Below, piece by piece: positions 35,616 through 44,862 of a stretch of 64,000 nucleotides of DNA. Numbering within the stretch: the first letter of the stretch is position 1; every line of letters starts with the position of its first letter. The stretch spans positions 596,693-660,692 of the forward strand of contig NZ_JRFC01000014.1 of assembly GCF_000769075.1 (NCBI RefSeq), written 5' to 3'. Source of the DNA: Porphyromonas sp. COT-290 OH3588 (GTDB taxonomy: Bacteria > Bacteroidota > Bacteroidia > Bacteroidales > Porphyromonadaceae). The notes under the pieces are model-generated. The model searched no databases. It saw nothing but the letters and a program-made list of their open reading frames with translations, and was not told the DNA's origin. Position numbers and translations under genes: made by a program.

Positions 35616-38219
35616 CTAATGGCGGATCTCTATACGGAATATTTCGACCGAGCCATCGGGGAGCCACAGACGCAATAGATAGCTACCCTCTGGCAGATGG
35701 CTAACACTCCACGCCGTCTGCTCACCCACGAGGCGAGCAACCTCTACCCCATCGAAGCGATAGAGAGCACCACGAGTATAGGCTCCTCTAATCTCCAATC
35801 GATCGGTAGCCACGGTTGGGAAGGCTCTCAGCCTCTGCTGCACAACCTCCTGCAAGCCTAGAGGCAGCGGCTCCTCGCCATCTTGCATAACCCAATGCTT
35901 CGCCCTAGCCTTAGAGGCCAGCTCGGGGGTAATTTGATTCTGATCTTGCTCATCGGGGAATTCCTGCTTATTGTAGTAGATTACAACCCCAGACTCATCG
36001 GCCGAACGCATAGGTAGAGAAGCAATGAAAGCATCTGCCGCCGCTAGTGAGAGCTTATTGAACGAGACATCAATTCCCTCCAGAGAGGCACAACCCTCTA
36101 CCGAGAGCGCAGAGAGCTGATTGAAACTCAAAGCCAAAGAACCAAGCATAGGCAAAGCCGTAGCCTTAATCTCTGTAAGTTTGTTATCGCCAGCGCTAAC
36201 GACCTCTAGCTTCTTACAAGGCGTGAGGTCTAGCTTGTCGATTTGGTTCGTCCAGCAGTAGAGTTCCTTAAGCTCGGCAAGCCCGTTTAGATCAAGCGAC
36301 TTGATTTCATTGGCCGAGGCGTTGATCTCCACAAGAGCGGGATTAGCTTTGAGGTCAAGCGCCGTGAGCTTATTGCCCTTACAATAGAGCTTCTCGAGCT
36401 TAGGGCAAGGCGTGAGGTCTAGCTCCTTGATCTTATTACTCTCGCAGGATAGAGCTGTGAGCTTAGTCAGCCCCTTGAGGTTAAGACTCTCGATGCCATT
36501 GGCTTTGCAGTAGAGCTGGCTCAGCTCGGGGTTGTGGGAGAAATCGGCCTGCTTGACCTTATTTTTATCGTAGGTTAGGTTCGTCAAGAGAGGCAAGCCA
36601 GAGAAGTCGATCGAGGTTAGACTATTGAATGAGAGATTGAGCTCTCGTAGCTTGGGTAGCTTGCCTAGGGTAACGGCCTCTAGCTCGTTCTCCATGGCAT
36701 AGAGGTAGACTAGGTCTTCGCAGGCCGATGCGTCTAGGCTCTCTAGACCTGTGCGGGAGCAGTCGAGAACTTGTAGCGATTTGGCCTTGCTCAGATCCAG
36801 ACTTTTTAGGCTGATATCCGAGCAAGCTAGCAACCTTAGCTCTCCGTCTAGCTCTACCACGGGATGCTCCTCTGTCGATCTTAGGGTCAGAGGAGTCGCC
36901 TGCTGCAGGTCTGTACTCACCTCGTACTCTCGCTGCTCGGCTCCTACTTTGATCATCGCCTTACCACTGCGAGAGACAAGGCGCAGGCTGATTGGTGCTC
37001 CAGCCTTGACGCCCGTAGAGAGGACAACGTGCGAGGTCTTCTTCTCGAGAGTAAAAGCATAGGAAACGAGCTTATTATTGTACTTCTTATCCTTGGTGAT
37101 GTACCGCCCGATGCCGGGGTAGCCGCTATTCCACATACGGAAGTAGACCTTACGCTTGCCGTCGATGAGGATAGACTCGTCGAAAGTAAAGACACCATCC
37201 TTATGCTTAATCTTATCCTCGGGGATAGGAATGTATTCCGTTTTCTCTCCCTTCTCGACACCCATTACCCACTCGAAGTTGGTCAGCGAGATACCTGCTT
37301 GTATCCCCTTAGCCTTGTAGAGGTGCGCCAGATTGACCGTGAGGCCTTGGATATACTGGCGGTTGAGTAGATAGTTGCGCTGATTGCTGTAGATAAATTG
37401 CTCTAGGGGCACTTCCTCGGGTCTATTGGGGAGTTGATCGAAACCTAGCTCATTGTTTTGCCCGTAGAATCGCTCGAGGGTTAAATCTTTGATGCCTAGG
37501 ATCGCACGCAGCTTCTTGCGCTTCTTATCCCCCTTATCTAGACCAGCAGCCACACCTAGGACACGCAGCTCCTTGTTGTTGCGCAGGTCGAGTGTATCGG
37601 GCAGTGCATGGTTGCCGATAGCGAGCTGAGTGAGCTTGGGAGCAGCCTCTACATTGATACTCTTGAGGAAGGTTTTCTCCACCAGCGTAGGCGAGATAGC
37701 TACCGAGGTCAATGTATTGGTCTTGGGCAATACCACATGCTCCAGCCCCGTGTAGGTCATGCTGAGCGACTTGAGGCGTGGGGCTCTAGAGAGATCGAGC
37801 GAGGAATGTTCCTCTAGGGACGTATGGTCGCCAAAAAGATGCTCCAGCCGTGGAGCTATCACCTCAACTATTCCGTTGATCTGCTTGGTGGCCTTGGTCA
37901 TACGTAGGGTCAGCAGCTCGGAAGCATCGAGAACGATCTGGCGCTCCTCGGTGCTAGGCTTCTTGAAGGTATAGGCAATCGTCATACCACTGTCGCCATC
38001 GGGCTTGTAGGCAATGGGGCTATTGTCTTCTCCTTCTCCAAAGAAAACCTTGGCGGCCTGAGTACCATCGGTAAGGCGTACGATGAACTTGATCTGCTTG
38101 GTATCAGGCGCAACGCTCAGCGTCACACGATGCTCGGGTTGGCCTTGGGCGAGGGCCGAGAGGCCCAATAGGACTGTAAGCACAAAGGTGCCACAGATCT
38201 TGAGTAACTTTCTGTTCAT
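35616..38219 (-). CDS. Large leucine-rich-repeat surface protein with T9SS-like tail
   Basis: I chose the ATG at 38219 (867 aa), which gives the signal peptide MNRKLLKICGTFVLTVLLGLSALAQ; the frame is open further upstream to 38291. An N-terminal region (about 25-440) has scattered LRR-like units; residues about 460-760 hold at least a dozen regular LRRs of 20-22 residues of the form L-x-x-L-x-C/L-x-x-N-x-L-x-x-L-D-L. The end (about 790-867) resembles a T9SS type A sorting domain (AFPTVATDRLEI ... GSYLLRLWLPDG), though it ends EIRH and not with the usual Lys-rich motif. Similar P. gingivalis LRR proteins (InlJ type) act in adhesion and biofilm. Ligand unknown. Confidence 0.85.
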   Translation of the reverse strand: MNRKLLKICGTFVLTVLLGLSALAQGQPEHRVTLSVAPDTKQIKFIVRLTDGTQAAKVFFGEGEDNSPIAYKPDGDSGMTIAYTFKKPSTEERQIVLDASELLTLRMTKATKQINGIVEVIAPRLEHLFGDHTSLEEHSSLDLSRAPRLKSLSMTYTGLEHVVLPKTNTLTSVAISPTLVEKTFLKSINVEAAPKLTQLAIGNHALPDTLDLRNNKELRVLGVAAGLDKGDKKRKKLRAILGIKDLTLERFYGQNNELGFDQLPNRPEEVPLEQFIYSNQRNYLLNRQYIQGLTVNLAHLYKAKGIQAGISLTNFEWVMGVEKGEKTEYIPIPEDKIKHKDGVFTFDESILIDGKRKVYFRMWNSGYPGIGRYITKDKKYNNKLVSYAFTLEKKTSHVVLSTGVKAGAPISLRLVSRSGKAMIKVGAEQREYEVSTDLQQATPLTLRSTEEHPVVELDGELRLLACSDISLKSLDLSKAKSLQVLDCSRTGLESLDASACEDLVYLYAMENELEAVTLGKLPKLRELNLSFNSLTSIDFSGLPLLTNLTYDKNKVKQADFSHNPELSQLYCKANGIESLNLKGLTKLTALSCESNKIKELDLTPCPKLEKLYCKGNKLTALDLKANPALVEINASANEIKSLDLNGLAELKELYCWTNQIDKLDLTPCKKLEVVSAGDNKLTEIKATALPMLGSLALSFNQLSALSVEGCASLEGIDVSFNKLSLAAADAFIASLPMRSADESGVVIYYNKQEFPDEQDQNQITPELASKARAKHWVMQDGEEPLPLGLQEVVQQRLRAFPTVATDRLEIRGAYTRGALYRFDGVEVARLVGEQTAWSVSHLPEGSYLLRLWLPDGSVEIFRIEIRH

Positions 38220-38258
38220 AGTGTAGTCATTAATGAAATATTTACGAAACCAATAAGC

Positions 38259-38266
38259 CAAAGGTA
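38259..38266 (-). promoter_or_regulatory. Candidate -7 box of the large LRR gene
   Basis: TACCTTTG on the minus strand, exact TAnnTTTG match, 40 bases before the chosen ATG at 38219. This supports 38219 over the more upstream frame opening, which would start inside the terminator next to it. No -33 TTG at the right distance. Confidence 0.5.
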
Positions 38267-38271
38267 AAAAC

Positions 38272-38307
38272 AAAAAGTGACCAAATCTCAAGATTTAGTC
38301 ACTTTTT
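38272..38307. terminator. Hairpin terminator between the YigZ-family gene and the LRR gene
   Basis: AAAAAGTGACCAAATCT (38272-38288) pairs with AGATTTAGTCACTTTTT (38291-38307) with a single mismatch and a 2-base gap. A and T runs flank both sides, so it can work in both directions; it ends the long minus-strand operon above. Confidence 0.8.
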
Positions 38308-38396
38308 GCACTTTCGACTCCCAACAAATCATGCAGATCACTCGGGCATCGGGGAGGTATTATGAAATAAAAAAACAGCCTTGTTCTAGGCTCTAT

Positions 38397-39023
38397 CTAT
38401 GCTGTATCGTCTTGATCTAACCACTGAACCTGTACCCCATAGAGCCGGCCTAGACGATCGAATAGTGCTGGCGCATCGTCTGCCCTAAGGCTTAGCTCTA
38501 GACGGCAGCTCTCTCGGAAGTCTTGCAGCAGCACCTTCGCTCCACTCTCCTTGACGGCTCTCATCACCTCGCCCATCAGTTCGTAGCCGAAGCTAGCACT
38601 TAGAGGGCGCTCAATGATGCAGGTACGCCGTGTCGCCTCAGCTAGAGCGGCTACAGTCGCCTCACGATAGGCCTCAATCAGCCCACTAGTCCCGAGCTTA
38701 ATACCCCCGAAGTAGCGTACCACGAGGGCAAGGATGTTGGTCAAGTCGGCAGAGATCAACTGACCGAGAATAGGCTTGCCAGCGGTACCCGAGGGTTCTC
38801 CGTCGTCGTTGGAGCGATAGCGTGCGCCATCGGGTCCCAAACGATATGCCCAGCAGACGTGCCGAGCATCATAGTACTTAGCCCTCACACGAGCCACTTC
38901 GGCCAAAGCCTCTTCTTCGCTCTCGATAGGTATCACGTAGGCGATAAACTTGCTGCGCATCTGGCTGTACAGGCCCTCAGCCTCAGCCTCTATGGTGTAG
39001 TAGGTATCTTGCGACATTGTCAT
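38397..39023 (-). CDS. YigZ/IMPACT-family protein
   Basis: A 208-residue protein of the UPF0029/IMPACT family: N-terminal RNase-H-like fold with SKFIAYVIP and the family signature RYFGGIKLGTSGLIEAYREA (about 105-125), and a ferredoxin-like C-terminal domain. Human IMPACT and yeast Yih1 bind the Gcn1 regulator; bacterial members have no settled function. It is the last gene of the long minus-strand run, seven bases after the acyltransferase. An alternative start two codons downstream is possible. Confidence 0.9.
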   Translation of the reverse strand: MTMSQDTYYTIEAEAEGLYSQMRSKFIAYVIPIESEEEALAEVARVRAKYYDARHVCWAYRLGPDGARYRSNDDGEPSGTAGKPILGQLISADLTNILALVVRYFGGIKLGTSGLIEAYREATVAALAEATRRTCIIERPLSASFGYELMGEVMRAVKESGAKVLLQDFRESCRLELSLRADDAPALFDRLGRLYGVQVQWLDQDDTA

Positions 39024-39030
39024 AGGTAGC

Positions 39031-39609
39031 TTAGTCTTCTCTCATGGGCATCAGCCTAGAGGTCTGTGGGTCTAGGCGGTAGCGCTCGCCACTCTCGGGG
39101 CAAGTGCCTTCTTTGGTTACAGGATCTAGCTCAAGGCGATGCCCAAGGCGGCTCACCCAGCCATGCTGTCGAGCGGGCGAACCATAGACTAGGGCATAGT
39201 CTGCCACATCTCTAGTTACGACGGCTCCCGCACCAACCATAGCATAGGCCCCAATGGTCACACCACAGACGATCGTCGCATTCGCCCCGATGCTCGCTCC
39301 CTGCTGCACGAGAGTTGATTTGTATTCGTGCTTTCGACTAATGAAGGCACGGGGATTGATCACATTGGTGAAGACACAGCTTGGACCGAGAAACACATCG
39401 TCCTGACAGACAACCCCCGTGTAGAGCGATACATTGTTCTGCACACGGCAACCTCGCCCGAGCCGAGAACCCGGCATCATCACGACATTCTGCCCGAGGC
39501 TACAACCCGAGCCAATCTCCGTCTGTGGCATAATGTGGCAGAAGTGCCAAATGATCGCATCGTCGGCGACCACAGCTCCCTGCTCTACGACGGCACTTGG
39601 ATGTATCAT
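39031..39609 (-). CDS. Hexapeptide-repeat acyltransferase (left-handed beta-helix)
   Basis: A 192-residue protein dominated by hexapeptide units ([LIV]-G-x4) through residues 1-150, including GAVVADDAIIWHFCHI, IGANATIVCGVTIGAYAMVGAGAVV and the ending YALVYGSPARQHGWV. It resembles WlbB/WbpD-type UDP-2,3-diacetamido sugar N-acetyltransferases that work in surface polysaccharide synthesis. The last 30 residues include C-x-E-S-G-like CPESGERYRLD, a short appendix seen in some family members. Neighbouring glycosyltransferase and deacetylase-like genes fit a surface-glycan role. Confidence 0.88.
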   Translation of the reverse strand: MIHPSAVVEQGAVVADDAIIWHFCHIMPQTEIGSGCSLGQNVVMMPGSRLGRGCRVQNNVSLYTGVVCQDDVFLGPSCVFTNVINPRAFISRKHEYKSTLVQQGASIGANATIVCGVTIGAYAMVGAGAVVTRDVADYALVYGSPARQHGWVSRLGHRLELDPVTKEGTCPESGERYRLDPQTSRLMPMRED

Positions 39610-39643
39610 AGACCTAATCAGTAAAAAGAAATGGGTGGATAAG

Positions 39644-40663
39644 TTAGAGGCGATCGACCAAACCGAAGTCGGTACTGAAAGTCGCCATGAAGCCCCAGAA
39701 GGAGCTATCGTAAGCTACTGCAGACACAGCGACACGATAGCCTGCCCGATTGATCCCAACGCCAGCCGAGAGCCCAGAGAGCTTAGCGCCTCTCAGCTCA
39801 CGATAGTCTTGGGCAATGCGAGGATTATAGCCCAGAGCAAGCCAAAAATGATTGCTAGGAATGTATTCGACACCTAGGGCAAGGTGCCGCAGGATACGAC
39901 CAGTACGCCCTAGCGTAGGGGTAAACTCGCCCGTATGCTTGGGGCGCAGGCTGTATGCCGTCAGATGGACCTGAAAGGGCGCGTGGGCAAACTTCTGTGA
40001 GTAGCCCACACGAATATCCCAAGGCATCGCCTCTTGAGAGCCAAGACCAAGGGGACGAAACTGCGTACCGACATTGACAAGCGATATACCCACAGAGCGT
40101 TCTTTGTTTTCGCTGAAGTAATTCAGGCCAAGATCAGTCCCAAGCCCCCAAGCGGTATATTCGAGGATCGAGCTATAAGTCCCCTTGAGCGAGATGCCAG
40201 CTCTGAGGTGCTCGGTCAGCTCGTAGCTGTAGGAGGTTTGGAGCATCACATCACGGGGGCGGAATGTGCCCAAGTAAGCCCCTTGCAGGCTGCGCTCCTC
40301 TTGGCTACCATAGTCGATAAACCGAGCTCCAACCCCCCAAGCTCCACGCTCCCCGAGTGCCCGGCCGTAGAAAGCTGTACCTAGGTTCGCATTCCCTAGA
40401 TAGTTCATATAGGAGAGGGAGAGCTGTCCGTTCTGTTCGAGGCCGAATAACGCAGGGCTCTCTAGTGCTAACGCCACATCGTTGGCCACAATAGTCGTTG
40501 TCACTCCGCCCAATGCCATCGTCTTGGTGGTCGCAGGGAGCGAGATATAGTGTAGCGTTGCGCCACGGCTCTGCCCCATAAGCTCCAAGGGCAGGAGGAC
40601 GCAGAGGGCTAGAATTGGCAGCAAGTAGCTCCTGTACACGCCTTGTCTAAGTTGATTCTTCAT
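39644..40663 (-). CDS. porQ: Type IX secretion system component PorQ
   Basis: A 339-residue outer membrane beta-barrel with a signal peptide (ending ELMGQ), related to the PorV/FadL-like family. Recognisable are LPATTKTMALGGV near the N-terminus, NDVALALESPALFG, SYMNYLG and the final alternating strands. In P. gingivalis PorQ is part of the attachment complex with PorU, PorV and PorZ that cleaves the C-terminal signal and links cargo to A-LPS. Several T9SS cargo proteins are encoded in this same window. It lies three bases after folK. Confidence 0.87.
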   Translation of the reverse strand: MKNQLRQGVYRSYLLPILALCVLLPLELMGQSRGATLHYISLPATTKTMALGGVTTTIVANDVALALESPALFGLEQNGQLSLSYMNYLGNANLGTAFYGRALGERGAWGVGARFIDYGSQEERSLQGAYLGTFRPRDVMLQTSYSYELTEHLRAGISLKGTYSSILEYTAWGLGTDLGLNYFSENKERSVGISLVNVGTQFRPLGLGSQEAMPWDIRVGYSQKFAHAPFQVHLTAYSLRPKHTGEFTPTLGRTGRILRHLALGVEYIPSNHFWLALGYNPRIAQDYRELRGAKLSGLSAGVGINRAGYRVAVSAVAYDSSFWGFMATFSTDFGLVDRL

Positions 40664-40666
40664 TGT

Positions 40667-41086
40667 TCAATGTTCGTCAGTGATCTCTACGCCCAGAGCA
40701 GCTAGACCGCTCTGTACGTATGGACGCGTCAGATCTCGAGGCTTACAGACCTCTCCGTCCCAGACAATCAAATCAAGATCCATCGGAACGAGCTCTGGGT
40801 GAGTCTGCCTACTCTGTGGGGTTCGCCCGCAGTCAGTTTCGAGCTGTTTGAGGATCGTGTAGACCTCGTTTTGGCTCAGTGTAGTCTTGGCCAAGAGGAC
40901 GATGTTGGTAAAGTCTGCCGAGGCATAGGGAAAATCTATCGGCGCTGTCTGTACTGGCTGGGTAGCCTTACAAACAGAGAAGTGCTCGCCTAGGGCACGC
41001 TCTACGTATGCAACGTGTCGCGGCGCATCCGTATTGCTCCCAATGGTAAGCACCATCCAATGTATCCCATTCGCCCGTAGTGTCAT
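40667..41086 (-). CDS. folK: 2-amino-4-hydroxy-6-hydroxymethyldihydropteridine diphosphokinase-like protein
   Basis: Transfers pyrophosphate from ATP to the pterin in folate synthesis. The 139-residue protein has the N-terminal IGSN, FTNIVLLAKTTLS, and the C-terminal PMDLDLIVWDG motif (R/P-x-x-D-x-D-I-L in HPPK) that binds ATP and magnesium. It is somewhat shorter than E. coli HPPK (about 159 aa), missing part of the middle loop region, so activity is likely but not certain. Its start overlaps the stop of the DAHP synthase gene by four bases. Confidence 0.85.
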   Translation of the reverse strand: MTLRANGIHWMVLTIGSNTDAPRHVAYVERALGEHFSVCKATQPVQTAPIDFPYASADFTNIVLLAKTTLSQNEVYTILKQLETDCGRTPQSRQTHPELVPMDLDLIVWDGEVCKPRDLTRPYVQSGLAALGVEITDEH

Positions 41087-42153
41087 CGCTTCTGTTGCTG
41101 TAGATGAATAGAAGTTTCGTGAATCAGGCTGAAGAGATCGTGTACTAGAACCTCATCAAGGCCTAGCTCCTGTCCTAGGGTTGCTCTCTGAGCCATCAGC
41201 TCTCGGTAGCGACTAGGCTGGAGAATACAGAGATTATTTTTGTCCTTGTAGGCTCCAATTTCTTTGACGAGGCTCATACGTTTGGCCAAGAGATCAAGCA
41301 GAGCATTGTCTAGACGATCTATCTCCGCTCGCCAGACACGTAGCCCCTCGGCCCCCGCTTCGTCGGCCTCTGGCATAGAGATCTCGCCTAGAATCTCCCT
41401 AAGTCGCTCGGGCGTTACCTGCTGGGCAACATCGCTGAGTGCCAAATCTGGGGCACAATGCGTCTCGATGATCAGCCCGTCGTAGTGTAGCTCTATCGCT
41501 TCTCGAGAGAGAGGCTCAATCAGATCTCTGCGTCCGCCTATGTGGCTAGGGTCGGCCAGTAGGGTCAGCTCGGGGTGACGACGCTTGAGCTCTATGGGGA
41601 TTTGCCACAGAGGCGTATTGCGATACTTGGCCTCACCATAGGTACTGAACCCACGATGTATCGCACCGACGTTGTCAACGCCAGCACCTTTGAGGCGAAG
41701 CAATGCGCCCTCCCAGAGCTCAATATCGGGGTTGATTGGATTCTTTACCAGCACTGTAACCTCTCGGCCACTGAGAGCCTCCGCCAGCTCCGTAATAGCG
41801 AACGGGCTAGACGTCGTGCGTGCACCAATCCAAAAAGTATCGAAGCCGGCACGCTGCATCAAGTCTATGTGGCGAGGTGTAGCAACCTCTGTGGCGACCT
41901 GAAGCCCCAACTCGTCACGCACACGCTCGAGCCATGGGATACCTGCTTCGCTAACACCTTCGAATCCGCCGGGGCGAGTACGAGGTTTCCATAGACTAGC
42001 CCTAAAAACCGTTACGCCCTGCCCTGCCAATGCTCGAGCCGTCTGCAATACTTGTTCTTCGCTCTCGGCACTACATGGGCCAGCAATAAGGCTATAGGGA
42101 TAGTTGGAGGGTTTAGCCCATCTAAGTGGGCGGAATATATTCGTTTCGTTCAT
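41083..42153 (-). CDS. Bifunctional DAHP synthase / chorismate mutase (type II)
   Basis: A 356-residue fusion. Residues about 1-260 are a type I-beta DAHP synthase (IAGPCSAESEEQV near the N-terminus, LVKNPINPD, GVDNVGAIHRGFS, LLADPSHIGG, LHYDGLIIETH), condensing PEP and erythrose 4-phosphate. Residues about 270-356 are an AroQ chorismate mutase helix bundle (RAEIDRLDNALLDLLAKRM, LVKEIGAYK), which makes prephenate. This arrangement is known in Bacteroidota (for example Prevotella), where the mutase domain mediates prephenate feedback on the synthase. Four-base overlaps on both sides couple it to the glycosyltransferase and folK genes. Confidence 0.95.
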   Translation of the reverse strand: MNETNIFRPLRWAKPSNYPYSLIAGPCSAESEEQVLQTARALAGQGVTVFRASLWKPRTRPGGFEGVSEAGIPWLERVRDELGLQVATEVATPRHIDLMQRAGFDTFWIGARTTSSPFAITELAEALSGREVTVLVKNPINPDIELWEGALLRLKGAGVDNVGAIHRGFSTYGEAKYRNTPLWQIPIELKRRHPELTLLADPSHIGGRRDLIEPLSREAIELHYDGLIIETHCAPDLALSDVAQQVTPERLREILGEISMPEADEAGAEGLRVWRAEIDRLDNALLDLLAKRMSLVKEIGAYKDKNNLCILQPSRYRELMAQRATLGQELGLDEVLVHDLFSLIHETSIHLQQQKR

Positions 42154-43379
42154 TCTGTGATCTGATCTAGTAGCCCAGCAAACTGCTGAGCCTCACGCCT
42201 GCGGCTAAACTGCTGTATGTACTGGTCGTCAGCATGACGTGCTGCAGTGAAGCCCATCTGCACCCACTCAGTGTAGTGCTGTAGGACGAAGTTAATGATT
42301 TCTCCTCTCTCTCCCGAGGCTAAGCCACAGCCAGAGCGCACAAGGATCTGCGCTGCCTCGCCCGAGCTATCGGGGAGAAGCAATGTCGGCTTCTGCATCG
42401 CCAAGGCCTCGAAGAGCTTAGTTGAAACCATTCCGTTGGGGCCATCGGACCCATTCTCAGCATTGCCGAGTAAAAGAATGATACTGGCTTCAGCCAATAG
42501 ACTAGGCACCTGCCGTGAGGGAACCATAGCATGAATATGACAACGAGGATCGGCGACGAAAAGAGGTAGTGAGCGAAGCAACTCGGCCGAGTAGTCGTCG
42601 GTGTAGAAGTCTACTGACAAGGGGATTGATCGTAGCTCTTCGGAGGCCAATGCTTCGAGCAATAGCGACGGATCCCTCATAGCAAGGCTAAGCAATCGCC
42701 CCGTAAAAACAATCCGAAAAGTCGTCTGAGGCGGATAGCTCGGAGCAAAGAGTTTGTGGTCGTAACCATTATATATAATAGAAACCGACGAATGCACTTG
42801 GCTAAGAAGGCTACGATGCCACTGAGAAACTGTAATTACACCCTTAGCCGATGCAAACGCTCGGTTACGCAGCTCAATAAATCGCTTAGCTAGTAAGCGC
42901 TCCAGCCAACGTAGGCGAAGGGAGCCCAAGCGGATAGGTCTAGGCAAAAAATCGCCATCGCTATACTGCTCCACCAAATCTCTGCAATCGGCTAGCCAAG
43001 ACACCCCCCAGAGCCGAGCCAGCGTCTGCGCTGTGCGGAGCGGGAACTTGCGATAGGCCATACAAAGAATGGCATCGGGGCGAGCGAGTCCGTGCTCCTG
43101 CATGTAAGCTGCGATAGTACGGGCAAAGCTCCGCTCCTTGTACTCAGCCACGACCTCCAAGGCAAAAGCCAACGAACGCTCCCAACCTCGCTCAGGGCGT
43201 AAACACACTCGATAGACAGGGCAAGGAATTGGGAAGTCGGCAAAAAGCTGATGGGTACCAACCTGCTCTGTGAAAACCACCGGTTGCCAACCGAAGGAGC
43301 GCAAGTACTGCGTCAGATAAGCCACACGGGGAGCGAAGGCAGGGGGGTAGAGATCGCAAAGAATTAGGACTCTCTTCAT
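42150..43379 (-). CDS. Glycosyltransferase family 4-like protein
   Basis: A 409-residue soluble protein with two Rossmann-like halves: N-terminal LILCDLYPPAFAPRVAYL with RVAYL, VFTEQ; C-terminal IVFTGRLLS and the nucleotide-sugar region SIILLLGNAENGSDGPNGMVSTKLFEALAMQKPTL, typical of GT-B enzymes (GT4 type; acidic residue before the KxxEALA loop). Donor and acceptor cannot be told. It is tightly packed with the deacetylase-like gene six bases upstream, suggesting surface polysaccharide synthesis. Confidence 0.85.
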   Translation of the reverse strand: MKRVLILCDLYPPAFAPRVAYLTQYLRSFGWQPVVFTEQVGTHQLFADFPIPCPVYRVCLRPERGWERSLAFALEVVAEYKERSFARTIAAYMQEHGLARPDAILCMAYRKFPLRTAQTLARLWGVSWLADCRDLVEQYSDGDFLPRPIRLGSLRLRWLERLLAKRFIELRNRAFASAKGVITVSQWHRSLLSQVHSSVSIIYNGYDHKLFAPSYPPQTTFRIVFTGRLLSLAMRDPSLLLEALASEELRSIPLSVDFYTDDYSAELLRSLPLFVADPRCHIHAMVPSRQVPSLLAEASIILLLGNAENGSDGPNGMVSTKLFEALAMQKPTLLLPDSSGEAAQILVRSGCGLASGERGEIINFVLQHYTEWVQMGFTAARHADDQYIQQFSRRREAQQFAGLLDQITE

Positions 43380-43385
43380 GCCAAA

Positions 43386-44843
43386 CTAAAGATGTATTTC
43401 GGTACCACCACACGAACTAAGATGCTTGGCCAGCTCTACAGCCTCGGGATCTCTGCACTGCAGATCTTCATGCTCTATATCCTCGATGACACCTAATAGA
43501 TATCTATATAGGGAAGTCTGCCACGAATGTACCGTAGGGCTAAACTGCTCATTGTGCCAAAGCAGATTGAGCTCGCCGTTGTAGTGAGCCACTTGTCTAA
43601 TCAATCCCTCGGCGTAGCTCTCGGCCTCTTGTAGGCTGAGCCCCATATAGTCCTGCCTTGAGAGGGTTACGTCCATCATCGTCAAGGGGTGTAGCACAAG
43701 CTCTGTGAGGCTACGTGTATTGGGATTAATAAACTTAACTGGGCGACACGTCCCTAAACGAAACCCTGCCACGTCGGCATAACCCATCGTGTAGTCGTGC
43801 CTAATGCCAGCACTATAGAGGAGCAACATGTCTTCCGGTTCACGCAACGCCAAGAAGTGATGCCTAGACTTATGGATCGTCATACCTAGTTGCTTCTGCA
43901 GATACTGCCTCTGCTCAGCGATGAGCTGAGGCATCAGCCCAGAGGCATAGCTACAGTGCAAGCCTAACCGAGCCCCAGCTCGCCTCATCTGTGCAAGCAG
44001 GGTACGCATATAGGGTCGGCGCAACCGATAGTTCGGTTTGTCGAGCTTATGGTCGGCAGGGGTCTTGAGGAAGAAAATCATATCCGTCATACCCTCGGGC
44101 GTCCTGCGAATAAGCTGCTTATTCCATGCGATGAACTTACTGAAGGTATTGAACTCATCGTTTTTAGGGTGCCCAAAGCACAGTCCGAAAGCGGTGAAGG
44201 GATTACGCCCATCTTTGAGCACAGCCCTCAAGTAGCTCCACACTCCTCGATAGAGGTAGGGCTGATCAACATCGTGCGTAAGGTTGATCTTACTGAAGAA
44301 GGACGGACGAGCGCAAAGCGATAGTCCTCGGCTAGAGAGCATATCGTGCTCTAGCAGTATCGCCCTGAGAACCTCTCCGTATTCGTCTACAATAGGACGA
44401 TGGATAAAGCCTGCTCGGTAAGGAAGAGAGGACTTGCCGGGGAAACGCCCATGTTGATCCCGCTCTCCTCGGCGATACATCTCTTCATATCGGCTAGTGA
44501 GATAGTAGGTAGAGGCTAAGACATCGGCATATACTACAAGCGTCTTGCCCTCGTTGATCCACTCCTCTCGGGCCTCTCCAAAGAGCAGAGGGATACCCCT
44601 CCAGTCCTGTAAGGGTAAGATAGGCTGAGCTTGCTCTGTGCCATAGACCCCGAAGTCGAAAAAATCCGAGGGATAGATGACTAGCTTGTAGCGAGTCATC
44701 TCCCTAGGATTGCGAGTATAGCCAATCAGGTTGGCACGTGCCAACTGTCTATCCGTGATGCAACCAGCTCGGACTGTCTGAGCATCGACCTCGACGCCCA
44801 CAAGAAACTCTATCAGATATGTCTTTAGCTGTTCGCTCAGCAT
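43386..44843 (-). CDS. Polysaccharide deacetylase-like protein (DUF7033 type)
   Basis: A 485-residue protein. The NodB-like core is marked by LTHDVDQPY (a D-D/H-D-type metal site) around residue 190 and LGLHCSYASG (H-x-S/T motif) around residue 295, followed by HHFLALREPEDMLLLYSAGI and DYTMGYADVAGFRLGTCRPV, the familiar end of this Bacteroidota family; the first 150 residues form an additional conserved domain. Members are associated with capsule or LPS genes. It precedes the glycosyltransferase by six bases. Substrate unknown. Confidence 0.85.
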   Translation of the reverse strand: MLSEQLKTYLIEFLVGVEVDAQTVRAGCITDRQLARANLIGYTRNPREMTRYKLVIYPSDFFDFGVYGTEQAQPILPLQDWRGIPLLFGEAREEWINEGKTLVVYADVLASTYYLTSRYEEMYRRGERDQHGRFPGKSSLPYRAGFIHRPIVDEYGEVLRAILLEHDMLSSRGLSLCARPSFFSKINLTHDVDQPYLYRGVWSYLRAVLKDGRNPFTAFGLCFGHPKNDEFNTFSKFIAWNKQLIRRTPEGMTDMIFFLKTPADHKLDKPNYRLRRPYMRTLLAQMRRAGARLGLHCSYASGLMPQLIAEQRQYLQKQLGMTIHKSRHHFLALREPEDMLLLYSAGIRHDYTMGYADVAGFRLGTCRPVKFINPNTRSLTELVLHPLTMMDVTLSRQDYMGLSLQEAESYAEGLIRQVAHYNGELNLLWHNEQFSPTVHSWQTSLYRYLLGVIEDIEHEDLQCRDPEAVELAKHLSSCGGTEIHL

Positions 44844-44862
44844 GATTATTTAGTTACAACGA

